Under the pieces are notes generated by a model, which did not search any database, was not told where the DNA came from, and saw only the letters and a program-made list of their open reading frames with translations. This document shows positions 20,561 through 29,950 of a DNA stretch of 64,000 bases, piece by piece. The translations under genes were made by a program, and so were the position numbers. The first letter of the stretch is position 1. Every line of letters starts with the position of its first letter. This DNA comes from Pararge aegeria (Eukaryota; Arthropoda; Insecta; Lepidoptera; Nymphalidae): positions 3,410,001-3,474,000 of the forward strand of contig NC_053197.1 in NCBI RefSeq assembly GCF_905163445.1, read 5' to 3'.

Positions 20561-21090
20561 TTATTCGAAATGTTTTCAACAAATTAATGTTGAATACTAA
20601 TTATTAGAAACAAGGTTTTGATACAACAGTATATAATTAAAAAGAAAATATTGCTTCATATATTTTAATTAATCATTTACTTATTCTGTCCTTGTGAGTA
20701 AAGTTAGAATTTAAATATTCATTGTAATACTTTTAATAACGAAGTTAAAATATTCATACATCAAATGGTAGAATGTAGGCTGTTTTTAATGTTATTTGAT
20801 CTGTGTGTAGGTACCTACATTCTTGGGAATGAATTTATTTATTACTTACCGTTTCCCGCGAATTGTTTGTTTATGTGTTTAAAGCATCCCGTAGGAACCC
20901 AATCCCGTTTGGGTAATGTGTAGCATTGAATTTAGGTGTAGTTCTACAAATTTATCTTTAAAAGAACTTTTTCAATTAAGTACCTCAAAAATGGCTGTTT
21001 TGTTTAGGTGTGGTCCTTTAATTCTTCAAAATTGAATTAACTTCTCAATGTCATGTCCAAGTAGTATGAAATAAAGAGTATCATAGTTAT
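20561..21090. other. No recognised feature
   Basis: AT-rich sequence, no coding-like frame. Confidence 0.4.
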
Positions 21091-21094
21091 ATAT

Positions 21095-21245
21095 AAACAC
21101 CCTTGATGATAAAACTTTTTGGTTTATTAAGAATTAATAATGCAATACTAATGTAACCCACTTTTGTTTCTACCGACGATTTAATAAAAATTTAGAATAT
21201 AAAAGCTGTATAGAAATATGCTCTTGCGGACTTCTCTGTGGGTAA
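21095..21245. repeat. Unclassified repeat X, copy 1
   Basis: 'gatgataaaactttttggttta', 'aagaattaataatgcaatactaatgtaaccc' and 'gtttctaccgacgattta' recur in the same order and direction at 61888-62010. No termini defined. Confidence 0.6.
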
Positions 21246-22150
21246 TAATGAGTATGCTAGCTATGTACTAACATATAACTTGTATACAATTTTGATGTAT
21301 CATCAGCACATGCCAATAAATTATTTTTATAGGTGAAATTTTGATACTTTACATTATAGCAATTTTCTTAAGGACCTCCATTTTTTTTTTAAATAAGTTA
21401 TATATGTTAGCCTATTTTACTTTGTAATAGTTAAGCTTTTTTTTGGTGAAGTAATGGTTAAAATAGCTAGTTGGTTTGTGGTTTGTGCCCAACCACACAA
21501 TTCTTTATTGCACGCACAAAAACAAAATACAAAAAACAGGAACAATAGAGAAACTTAAAAAACTAGATTAGGTGACTTTACTATGTTAGTATAGATTATT
21601 ATTATTATTAGTCTCCTTGACCCTGACCCTACCTCCCTGATCTTAGTGACCGTGTTCATCAACGTGTACAGTTTTCTGCGTCGAAATTATTCTTTATCGT
21701 TCTATTCTTCTGTCCATCTATTGGAGCCCTCAACCTCACAATTTTTTTTTTTTTTTTATTATTGAGAAAGTCGCAATAAAATTTATAACTAAATTAGACT
21801 TCAAGGTAAACTTATCAAACGAATGTGCCAAGAATGCTGCCTGAACAAGCGTAAATAATATTACGAATGAGAGCTTTAACGCCCCCAAACTGAATTCGAG
21901 CAACGTGGTGGTACGTTAAAAGGCTAAAAAATGTATTACCCTACCTATTACGATTAATATCTCATTAGGATTTTACTTTCTGTATACAAAAGAGGCTACT
22001 CATTATAGGAGATTTGTATTCATTTTCATAAATAGAGAGGCTCAAGGCTTTCAGATCGACTGATCAATAGCTGATAAAGAATTTAATATAACGCCGACAC
22101 TTAGGTATTCGACTAAATAGCTATATTTATTTTTTATTTCTTCAAATCTC
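21246..22150. other. No recognised feature
   Basis: AT-rich, with T runs (21380-21391, 21741-21757). Near 21885-21915, 'cccccaaactgaattcgagcaacgtggtgg' resembles an RTE-like 3' end, too short to call. Confidence 0.4.
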
Positions 22151-22154
22151 TTCT

Positions 22155-22300
22155 TTGGGTTTCTTACAAGAATTATTTATGGAAAAAGTAGATGGCACAC
22201 CTTTTGGACAACCATCACCTAAGGACAGAGAATGGAACACGTGCTATACAGTGCCGCCCTGTGGCATGGGCATCTTATGGGGCATAAGTGTTAAGCTCCA
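22155..22300 (+). repeat. F-family repeat, left part of a split copy
   Basis: 'tggacaaccatcacctaa', 'gaacacgtgctatacagtgccgccctgtgg' and 'gcataagtgttaagct'. It is interrupted at 22301 by a LINE insertion and resumes at 22631. Confidence 0.7.
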
Positions 22301-22312
22301 GCCTATAATTTT

Positions 22313-22489
22313 CACTGCCCACGATTTGAAGAAGAAAGGGAGTACGTGAAGAAGCAAATAGGAAGTGAAATAAAGACAGAAAACCTAACCTCCATAATGC
22401 TAGAGGCATCAGAGAAATGGGAATCTATAAAAAAATACATGGAAGAGATAATAAAAGTAAAGGAAAGGGACGAAACAGAAGGAAGGTAA
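22313..22489 (+). pseudogene. LINE ORF C-terminus (R1/I-type style)
   Basis: Starts inside the ORF with HCPRFEEERE and continues with NLTSIMLEASEKWESI and an IIKVKERDE end before TAA (22487-22489). The HCPRFxxER, nL..mL.s..kW and K..ER landmarks are those of the C-terminal tail of R1/I-superclade reverse-transcriptase proteins. The frame is intact over this short piece, so the insertion may be fairly young, but it lacks all catalytic parts. Confidence 0.82.
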
Positions 22490-22630
22490 AAAGGACAACG
22501 ACGTTAGTGGTAGGCCAAATCGCAGGTACAGTAACGTTTAGAAGGCAGGAGGGGTTTCTAGTCAGTAGGAGTCCGGCACTATCCATAGGGATGTCCATGA
22601 GGATTTTTTCCTCCTAATTATAAAAAAAAA
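22313..22630 (+). mobile_element. 5'-truncated LINE inserted in an F repeat
   Basis: A 318-bp insert flanked by a perfect 12-bp target duplication, gcctataatttt (22301-22312 and 22631-22642). It holds the last 58 codons of a LINE ORF, a 3' UTR with 'taggagtccggcactatcc', and an A run at 22622-22630. Truncation at the left and an A tail at the right are the usual marks of target-primed reverse transcription. Confidence 0.92.
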
Positions 22631-22770
22631 GCCTATAATTTTACCGGCAAATTTTCCCTTCAGAGCGGAGTACAACAATGGTGCTTGGTGACCTGAACAA
22701 GCATGGCAGTACTAGGGACTTTCCCGGACGTGTTCTGTCACAGAAAACTCTACTAGTCTACTGCTCTTAT
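22631..22770 (+). repeat. F-family repeat, right part of a split copy
   Basis: Resumes with 'gcctataattttaccggc' and runs through 'cagagcggagtacaacaatg', 'aacaagcatggcagtact' and 'cccggacgtgttctgtcac' to 'ctctactagtcta'. Confidence 0.72.
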
Positions 22771-23029
22771 ATTTTTTTACGGCCATTGGTTTGAGTCCTT
22801 ACTGTATTGTTGGAAGCGACACAAGCAAGCAGCAACACAGGTTTCCTGCGCGATTTGTATACGAATTTAACATTATGCTATGCAAGTAGTCTACCTTGTC
22901 TGCGGCATGATATTGTATGCACAGCTGTATCTATTTTTATCCGTTTCTGTCTTCAAAAGCTCTAATAAAAAATAATAATGACAAAAATTTGCAGTGAATG
23001 GACTATCGAAGTGCCCAAGCTTTACTTTA
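22771..23029. other. No recognised feature
   Basis: Short unassigned interval between repeats. Confidence 0.4.
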
Positions 23030-23160
23030 TTAACGCCCGACTCAAAAACGATGGGGTGCTATAATTAGACGTGTCTGTGTGTGAGTGTGTGTGTTTGCGG
23101 AATCGTAGTGGCAAACGGATGAGCCGGTTTCAATTTTGTTTTAAATGTAAATTTGTCTGG
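23030..23160 (+). repeat. H-family repeat, fragment
   Basis: 'acgcccgactcaaaaacgatgggg', a GTGT-rich run and 'gcaaacggatgagccggtttc'. The same order appears in the longer copy at 44545-44940. Confidence 0.65.
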
Positions 23161-23199
23161 AGTTTATTATAATAAACATCATAACCGAGACAAAATACT

Positions 23200-23410
23200 G
23201 TTCTAAAAAAAAAGTTAAATCAGATCCATTCACGCGTCTGACCTATATCAAAGTTCCAGATAAATCAAAAACCGAAGCAAAATGTCCGTACAAAAGACAT
23301 TTTTCTCTCGATCAAGGAGCCTAACCGGATAATTAAGGCCTCTTTCATTTCATCCGTCGAGCGGCGCGGCGACTGGCCGTCCGCGAAATTCTGTCTCGAA
23401 ACTCTTATAT
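23200..23410. other. GC-rich unique patch
   Basis: The most GC-rich short segment around here (23355-23395: ccgtcgagcggcgcggcgac). No repeat relationship or coding frame found. It may be a conserved regulatory or CpG-rich element. Confidence 0.3.
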
Positions 23411-23795
23411 TTTTTATCGGAACCATTGATACTACCTACATCCAAGATATGTATTTCATTAATAACTGTCCACTGTTGGACTAAAGACCTCACAGGGGTG
23501 ATTGCAGTAAATGTTAGTAGTAGCACAGCTGAGCTGCTGCCCGTTTTCCGTTATCTTCAATTACGACGCTCGTTGAAAGACGTGACAGCGCTTTGCTTTC
23601 TTTTTTTTCAAATGCCTTGGCCTTTTGTGTACCCGAATACTTATATTCTTAAAATTAATTTTTTTGATCTTTAATATAAGGCGAGTATGCTGCATTTTGT
23701 TCTTCCTTTAGGTACATGTCTTCACGCCGCACGAAAATTGTCGCGGTGCGAATGTTCCAAAGTTTAGCAAATGTATGATCAAAACTGTTTCTACC

Positions 23796-24075
23796 TCATC
23801 AACCCACTAACGGCTCACTACAGGGCACAATTCTTTCTCAGAATGAGAAGGTATTAGTTAGTAGTCTACCATGCTGACCAAGTGCGAATTGGTAGACTTC
23901 ACACGCCGTTGAGAACATTATGAAGATCTCTCAGGCATGCAAGCTACCTCACGATGTTTTCTTAACCGTTTAAAGCTAGTGATATTTAAATTGCTTAAAA
24001 TAAAAAGGCACTTAACTCCGAAAAGTTAGTTGTGCGTACCGTGGTTCGGACACAGTCTCCACGAAAGGAAAGCCT
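23796..24075 (-). mobile_element. SINE-C, full length, diverged
   Basis: 'catcaacccactaacggctcactacagggc', 'gaacattatgaagatctctc' and 'cctcacgatgttttc'. The head region 24030-24075 has a damaged B box (gtggttcggac). Confidence 0.85.
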
Positions 24076-25120
24076 ATGCCTATCACTGCTTACGATACTG
24101 TTTAGCACTTTAATATTTTTTTATTCTAAACTGACAAAAGCTGCGATCGACCCCAGAATATTGACTAGGCCTATCTCAAATAAAATACACCAATTAATAT
24201 GAGTATTTAACATGCAAAGTTTCGGCCGTCATACACATTGCTATATCGCGGATGTGTCAAACTGCATATCTTCGACAGATATCTATGGTGTCTTCTGTCT
24301 CTTGTATTTTTTATAGCCCCCATTGTATGAGGAGGGACGCTCCGGGCTGGAGTGCTCAAGGACTTCGAGAGGATCATTATAAATACTTGAGAAAAGAGGC
24401 TTACGCGCCCCCGGATACCTAGGTGAAGCGAAATGTTGCTATACGTCAAAATATAGTCACTAGGGATTAAAAAGGTAAAAAGTGCCTTAGAAAAGGCTAA
24501 ATGTAAATGGCAATGTTATGTAAAAAGTTGAATAGTGCTTATACACACAAACGCTACACTATTTGCACTAAACGCTACACAAAAATGCTACACTATTTTT
24601 AATGGTTTGACGGAGTTGTCAGAATAAGTGTTCATCCCATCTTATTCTGATTAACAATGGTTTTTTTTTATTTATGAAGTATAAATAAAAAAAAAACATT
24701 GTTGTATCCCAAAATAAAAATGAATTAAAAGAAAAACAAAATACAAATATAAAAATATGTAATACAAAAGGCGGCTTTATGGCTTGGTAGCGGTCTCTGA
24801 AAACGTTGAGATTAGGTCAACATGAGTGCAAACGAATTGCTGGTGCAACGTTATTATGAATTCAATTAACTACATTCGAATACATATTGTACCAGAAAGC
24901 GCTAATAAAAAGTGTAATACATCGTCTAGTGTCTATACAATAGACCCCTGTGCCTTTGTTCGCGTAAAATTTCAGAAAAGTATCTCATTCTCTCATTCCG
25001 CGTACTTCCTTGCTTGATTTATCAAGTGTTTAAAAGTTTTTTCAAAACCTACTTGCACTTCCGAGAGATAAGGGCATTAATACAAAAAAAAAAAAATAGT
25101 ATACCTGCAAAAACGCTGAA
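24076..25120. other. No recognised feature
   Basis: 24295-24430 is GC-richer and may be an old element. Around 24545-24600 there is an imperfect local repeat (aacgctacac / aatgctacac). Confidence 0.4.
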
Positions 25121-25124
25121 ACCC

Positions 25125-25255
25125 ATTTACCGCTTGGGTGCAATGTTACGAGGACACCGATTATATAGCTTACCCCTAAATAGTTAGCCCGCTACCATCT
25201 TAGACTGCGTCATCTCTTACGACCAGATGTGGTTGTAGAAAAAGGCTAACTGGCA
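25125..25255 (+). mobile_element. SINE-B, 3' half
   Basis: 'accccta...gttagcccgctaccatcttagactgcg', then 'cagatgtggttg' and 'aaaggctaac'. The head is absent. Confidence 0.7.
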
Positions 25256-25382
25256 CTGGAATATAAAATTAAATAGATTTAATAACTAACGTGAGTTCAT
25301 GCCAATATAAGTTTACACCAGCGACATTATTAATGCTGTTATGGCTCATTATCTCGCTCAGTAAAGACGACTATTATTATTT

Positions 25383-25690
25383 ATTTATCTACTCAAACTC
25401 ATATCTAAGTATTTAAGGTATGTTAAAATAATTATTAGCATATTTATTTTTTATATTTATCAATAGTATTGTTGTATTTGTGTAGTCTGGTTTATGTATT
25501 AGTATATAGATATTCGTAAATAGTGTACACCTCCTATTCGTTTTTCTTTTTAGTTTTCCTAATCCAAAGGTTGCCTGGCAGAGATCGCTACTTAGCGATA
25601 AGGCCGCATTTTGCATCCTGCTTCATTCTTGATGTGTTTGTTCTTTTTTTTCTCGTTTTTCTGAGTGGTGTACAAATAAATAAATATTAA
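25383..25690 (+). mobile_element. T-family LINE 3' end, long copy
   Basis: About 300 bp also present in inverse orientation at 39175-39485. Ends 'ggttgcctggcagagatcgct....agcgataaggccgc', then 'tgtacaaataaataaat'. The ATCGCT/AGCGAT hairpin (25584-25599) is the family hallmark. No ORF is kept; the 67-codon minus-strand frame is a shadow. Confidence 0.78.
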
Positions 25691-26153
25691 ATTCAGTTAT
25701 ATTTCCATACGTCTTATCCACTCAGACTATATTTATTGTTAATGTATTTATGAAACACAATTTGCCCAGCGGCTAACAAGTTAACACCGTTAAATACACT
25801 TGTACAAATTTACACAAACGCACAACTACATTACACACATATATACTATTTGCACGCCAAACCAGTGGAATGCATGGGAATAATTTGAATTTCATGATAA
25901 AATTTTAACGTATATCTATTGATGAATTATATTCAATAGGTTGACGCCCGAATTTAGAAGTGCTCGTCTAAATACCTACCATCAGAAGTGGGATATTGCG
26001 CAGGAATACTTGTGATTGCCACGGTGGAAACATAAGAGGTATGTATAAAGCTTTACTTTTAATTTTATATAATTTATTTTTATTTAAGTAAGGGCTCCTT
26101 CACTGACCTCCCACTCCTCTTTAAGCCAAAGCGAAGACAAGAACTCACTTATT

Positions 26154-26287
26154 TAAATCAAGTAGTTTCTCGCGTGAAGCTGAATTTTGAATGGTCATTA
26201 TTCTTTAACAATGTGACCTTTGCTCCTATCACGCGACTTTCTGAACAGAACTACGAACTTAAATCATAAATTGCAATAACGCTCGTC
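26154..26287. repeat. Local direct repeat, unit 1
   Basis: 'aaatcaagtagtttctcgcgtgaagctgaatttt' through 'caatgtgacctttg' to 'aaattgcaataacgctcg'. Unit 2 is at 26431-26552, with a G-type LINE piece between. Confidence 0.7.
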
Positions 26288-26289
26288 TC

Positions 26290-26408
26290 TTTACACCTGA
26301 TATAGTGCAACTCGATCAATGCGCTGTGCAATCATTGTTGACTATTCCATATGATGATAATTTGGTGAATGCTGCAAAGGAAAGTCTCAAAATACTTGGC
26401 CCTTGCTC
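26290..26408 (+). pseudogene. G-type LINE ORF remnant
   Basis: 'gatatagtgcaactcgatcaatgcgctgtgcaa' parallels 45375-45407. A short frame reading IPYDDNLVNAAKESLK matches the DDNLVKAEKEK-like segment before the C-terminal block at 45412-45597. Stops and indels follow. Confidence 0.62.
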
Positions 26409-26430
26409 ACGAGATTATAAAAAATAATAT

Positions 26431-26552
26431 CAAATCAAGTAGATTTTCGCGTGAAGCTGAATTTTTACTTTTTTTTTATTATTTTAATTCTTTGATAATG
26501 TGACCTTTGGCCCTGAACAAGACTAAAATGAAAAATTGCAATATCACTCGTT
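26431..26552. repeat. Local direct repeat, unit 2
   Basis: 'aaatcaagtagattttcgcgtgaagctgaattttt', then 'gataatgtgacctttggcc', then 'aaattgcaatatcactcg'. About 280 bp after unit 1, with a T run inserted at 26470-26478. Confidence 0.7.
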
Positions 26553-26640
26553 ATTATTATCTTATAGTTATGAATCACTCAAAAATATCACAAAACAGCT
26601 ATAAAATATTCTTGTAGCAATTTTTTAATATTTTTTATTC

Positions 26641-26927
26641 CTCTACAAGTTAACCCTTGCCTGCAATCTCACCTGATGGTAAGTTATGATGCAGTCTAAG
26701 ATGTTAGCGGGCTAACCTGTTAGGGAGTATGGGAGACATACCCCTAATTGGTTTCTACGCGACATCGCACCGGAGCATTTAATCGCTTAGCGTCGTCGCT
26801 TAGCACGTCTTTGTCGGTAGGTGGCAACTAACCACGACAAAAACCTCAAATTGCATCTGCCGGGAATCGAACCCGGGACCTCTTACTTAAATTCACAGCG
26901 CTAACCTTTGCGCGAGGGTGGTCGTCA
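26641..26927 (-). mobile_element. SINE-B, full length
   Basis: Minus-strand copy with 'ctacaagttaacccttgcc' at the 3' side. Body: 'atacccctaattggtttctacgcgacatcgc' and 'cacgtctttgtcggtaggt'. B box as 'ggaatcgaacccgggacc' (26864-26881); head end 'ggtggtcgtca'. A T run at 26619-26640 marks the tail. Confidence 0.9.
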
Positions 26928-27500
26928 AAACAATCGATATAAAATATAACCTAGGTCGCACAATATAGCAAACGAATGATTTGAATTGAATTTTGGTTAG
27001 TTGGCAATAAATACAGTTCCGCCTAGACCAGTGGAATACAGGGAAATACATGTGAACAATTCGAATTTGATCGTGACTTTAGAATTTCACCTTTGTCTGA
27101 AATCCGGGATCGGAGATTCTGTGCGAACATTGGTGCAAACAAGACAAGTCCAGCTTAGTACCTTAAAGTATTGGTGTAGTATTTCCAATACATTTTTGTT
27201 GGTTAGGAAATCTTGACTGTAGCTTACATAGATTCAATATCCTGAATGTAAATTTCTTCGTTTATAAATATAAGACTAATGTTGCAGTCATTATATAAAG
27301 AGAGTAAATAATTAAACTTATATATAACTACAAAATTCATATTTGCCAGATATTTCATTAAATTGATTAGGATTTTTACAAATGCATTATTTTTATTAAT
27401 TAATAACTGTTTTCAAGACACAATTTAAATTATATTTGATTAACAACCAATGTTCATGACGTTGAGTTGGTGCGTATTTTGATATAAATACGACTGCATT
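26928..27500. other. No recognised feature
   Basis: AT-rich interval. A 71-codon plus-strand ORF (27001-27216) has no recognisable domain. Confidence 0.4.
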
Positions 27501-27550
27501 ATGGATACAAGGCCTACAGGGATTCGAACGATGCAAAGTTACCTCCCGGT

Positions 27551-27731
27551 ACAATATACAAAGTACCTCGCTATAATACTGATGTGAAAGGCATATACAA
27601 TGTTCGGCATAGACAGTAGGAGAGCCGTAGCTTAATTGGAGAAAGCGCTCAGGCCGCGATTGCCAGAGAGTAGCAGGTTCAAATCCTATCGGTTCCGAAA
27701 ATTTTTATATGCATTTTAAATTTATAAAAAA
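27551..27731 (+). mobile_element. tRNA-like insert with 12-bp flanking repeats
   Basis: A 181-bp segment bracketed by perfect ttacctcccggt repeats (27539-27550 and 27732-27743) and ending in an A run. Its middle (27621-27697) is tRNA-like: acceptor-like gagccgt / atcggttc, D arm gctt aattggaga aagc, anticodon arm caggc / gccag with one mismatch, and B box ggttcaaatcc. Arm spacing is irregular and the T stem is broken, so I treat it as a retroposed tRNA-like sequence or a distinct SINE rather than a working tRNA gene. Confidence 0.5.
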
Positions 27732-27774
27732 TTACCTCCCGGTGTTTTAGTCTTTGTATCACTAGTTAGAAACG

Positions 27775-27818
27775 AGGTAGGGGATGTGGGCTAGTAATAG
27801 AGCCCACATCCCCTACCT
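27775..27818. repeat. Perfect 18-bp inverted repeat
   Basis: aggtaggggatgtgggct (27775-27792) pairs with 27801-27818 around an 8-nt loop (agtaatag). It is GC-rich in an AT-rich background and could form a strong DNA or RNA hairpin. Confidence 0.85.
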
Positions 27819-27834
27819 ATAAGCTTAATTTAAA

Positions 27835-28005
27835 ATTGCACAATCCCGTTTCCATACTCCTTATTTCATTAAGGGTTGTCTGGAGGAGATCGCTTAAAGC
27901 GATAAGACCGCCTTTGCGCATTGTTATTCTTCTTATATTTATGTTTTCAATTTACATTATAAATTGGGTGCAATAAAGAATTTATCTATCTATCTATCTA
28001 TCTAC
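27835..28005 (+). mobile_element. T-family LINE 3' end with (ATCT)n tail
   Basis: 'gcacaatcccgtttccatactcc', 'gggttgtctggaggagatcgct', hairpin partner 'agcgataagaccgcctttg' and 'gggtgcaataaagaattt', then ATCT repeats (27983-28005). The copy at 62050-62240 is nearly the same in reverse orientation, including the tetranucleotide tail. Confidence 0.82.
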
Positions 28006-28011
28006 TAGATA

Positions 28012-28162
28012 CAGGGCACGGTTCTAATCCCACAATGAGAAGGGGTTAAAGCCGTAGTCCACCACGCTGGCCAAGTACTTCATGCGCCTTTAAGAACATA
28101 ATAGATGACTCTCAGGGGTGCAGGTTTCCTTACAATGTTATCCCTCATCGTTAAAGCAAGTG
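28012..28162 (-). mobile_element. SINE-C, body fragment
   Basis: 'acagggcacggttctaatcccacaatgagaagggg' through 'gtagtccaccacgctggcc' to 'agcaagtgatattt'. The head part is missing, cut where the next SINE-C begins. Confidence 0.8.
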
Positions 28163-28485
28163 ATATTTCATCATCATCATATGAACCCATTACCGACCCA
28201 CTACAGGGCTCGGGTCTCCTCCCACAATGAGAACGGGTTAAGGCTGTAGTCCACCACGCTGGCCCAGTGCGGATTGGTGGACTCCACATACTTTTGAGAA
28301 CAATGTGTAGAAATCTCAGGCATGCATGTTTCCTCACGATGTTTTCCTTCACCGTTGAAGCAGGTTATATTTAATTACTTAAAACGCACATAACTTAGAA
28401 AAGTTAGAGGTTCGTGCTGGTATTCGAACTAGGGGGCCCCCCTAAAGTGTAGCCGAAGTGTAAACCACTAGGCTACCACTGGGGT
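28163..28485 (-). mobile_element. SINE-C, full length
   Basis: ATG-repeat tail 'catcatcatcat' at 28163, full body, B box as 'attcgaacta' and A box as 'ccactaggctacca' at the right end. It lies head to tail against another SINE-C, probably by insertion into that copy's AT-rich stretch. Confidence 0.9.
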
Positions 28486-28840
28486 TCTATGGAAAGTGGG
28501 TATTACATTATTCATGGATTACTTTTAGTTTAATAAATAACTCCTGATTTAATAAAATACGACCAATTTTCGTTTAATTAATTTGGCATCCAATACACAG
28601 ATAGTAGTTTTAAACGAAAGCTAGTAGAGTAAAAGAAACAGAAGTAATACAATTTTCAGCGAAACAACTCTATAATACCGTTGTCTTAAATCCGGGATTT
28701 GGTTTAGATTCCGCTGTTGTAGACAAGGTTGAGGTTGGCTTAGTCGCGTTTAAGATAAGGTAAATTATTTTTAGAGTTGTATAGTTAATTATAAAGTGGG
28801 AGGGCTAGGGCATCACATTAAGTATCTAATAAATAATATA
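28486..28840. other. No recognised feature
   Basis: Unassigned sequence between SINEs. Confidence 0.4.
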
Positions 28841-28865
28841 AATAAATAAAAATAAATAAATAAAT

Positions 28866-29113
28866 ATACTACGACAATACACACATCGCCATCTGGCCCT
28901 AAAGTAAGCGTAGCTTATATTATGGGAGCTAAGATAGTCGATAAATATTTTTATAAATATAATGCACATAAATATTTATAATATACAGATAAACACTTAG
29001 ACACTGAAAAACATTCATGTTCATCACACAAATATCTTTCCATTTGTGGGAATCGAACCCACGGCCTTGGACGCAGAAGGTGGGGTCGCTGCCCACTGAG
29101 CTGACCGGGTGTC
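28866..29113 (-). mobile_element. SINE-A, full length
   Basis: AAAT-repeat tail at 28840-28866, then 'tactacgacaatacacac'. B box as 'ggaatcgaaccc'. Head ends 'gaccgggtgtc', a diverged form of the family start. Confidence 0.88.
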
Positions 29114-29319
29114 TAAATAATAATATAAGATAGTTCATTTTCATGTTACCGACGTATCAATAAAATAAATGAATACTTTGATTTTTTTAATTTATTATAT
29201 ACTTAATAATAATTTAGGACATAGGTCTTTTTTATTTGCAACCTCTTGTAACCCATTGGTGGAGAAAGGCCCTCTAATCCCTTCCACTTGTTACGGTGCG
29301 TTGCTTTTTAAGTATTAAA

Positions 29320-29392
29320 GTCAAAGTGAAATATATCTTTATTCAAATAGGCACATATATGGCACTTTTGATGCGTACGTTACATGTAAAAT
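29320..29392 (-). mobile_element. LINE-D tail, distal part of a split copy
   Basis: 'aaagtcaaagtgaaatatatctttattcaaatagg' and 'ggcacttttgatgcgtacg', the A-rich end of LINE-D on the minus strand. It stops at tgtaaaat (29385-29392) and the family resumes at 29778. Confidence 0.75.
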
Positions 29393-29515
29393 TATTATTT
29401 TATTTATTTATTCCCATCTTACATTTTTGACATTGCAGGAAAAAGTTCTCCTAATACGAAAATGCAGCATGTTATGTAAATTTTAATAATATATAAATAA
29501 ATAAATAAATAAATA

Positions 29516-29763
29516 TACTACGACAATACACACATCGCCACCTAGCCCCAAAGTAAGCATAGCTTGTGTTATGGGTACTAAGATGACTGATGAATATTTT
29601 TGTGAATTATATATACATAAATACTTAGAAAATACATATAAACACCCAGACACTGAAAAACACTTATTACTCATCACACAAACATTTTCCAGTTGTGGGA
29701 ATCGAACCCATGGCCTTGGACTCAGAAAACAGGGTCGCTGCCCACTGCGCCAGTCGGCCGTCA
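29516..29763 (-). mobile_element. SINE-A inside a LINE-D tail
   Basis: Full-length minus-strand SINE-A with an AAAT-repeat tail (29491-29515). It is the main part of a 385-bp block (29393-29777) that splits the LINE-D tail. tgtaaaat stands on both sides (29385-29392, 29778-29785). Confidence 0.88.
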
Positions 29764-29777
29764 AACGTCATAACTAT

Positions 29778-29950
29778 AGTGTAAAATATAACATAGAGGT
29801 GAGTTGATGGCGTTAACTAATTTCGTCAACTTAAAGCTAATGCTACGAGGGTTCCAAACGCGCCCTGGTCTAAGAAAACGCCCACAACAAACTTAGTCGG
29901 TTGTTTTTTCTTTTGTTATCACCATCTCACATTGTCAACTATTAATTATA
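29778..29950 (-). mobile_element. LINE-D tail, proximal part of a split copy
   Basis: 'aacatagaggtgagttgatggcg', 'gggttccaaacgcgccctggtct', 'acaacaaacttagtcggttg' and 'tatcaccatctcacattgtca' in LINE-D order. Confidence 0.8.

Noticed and set aside
26154..26552. LTR retrotransposon with solo or paired LTRs
   Set aside because: Repeats lack TG...CA ends, a primer-binding site, a polypurine tract and any gag/pol remnant.
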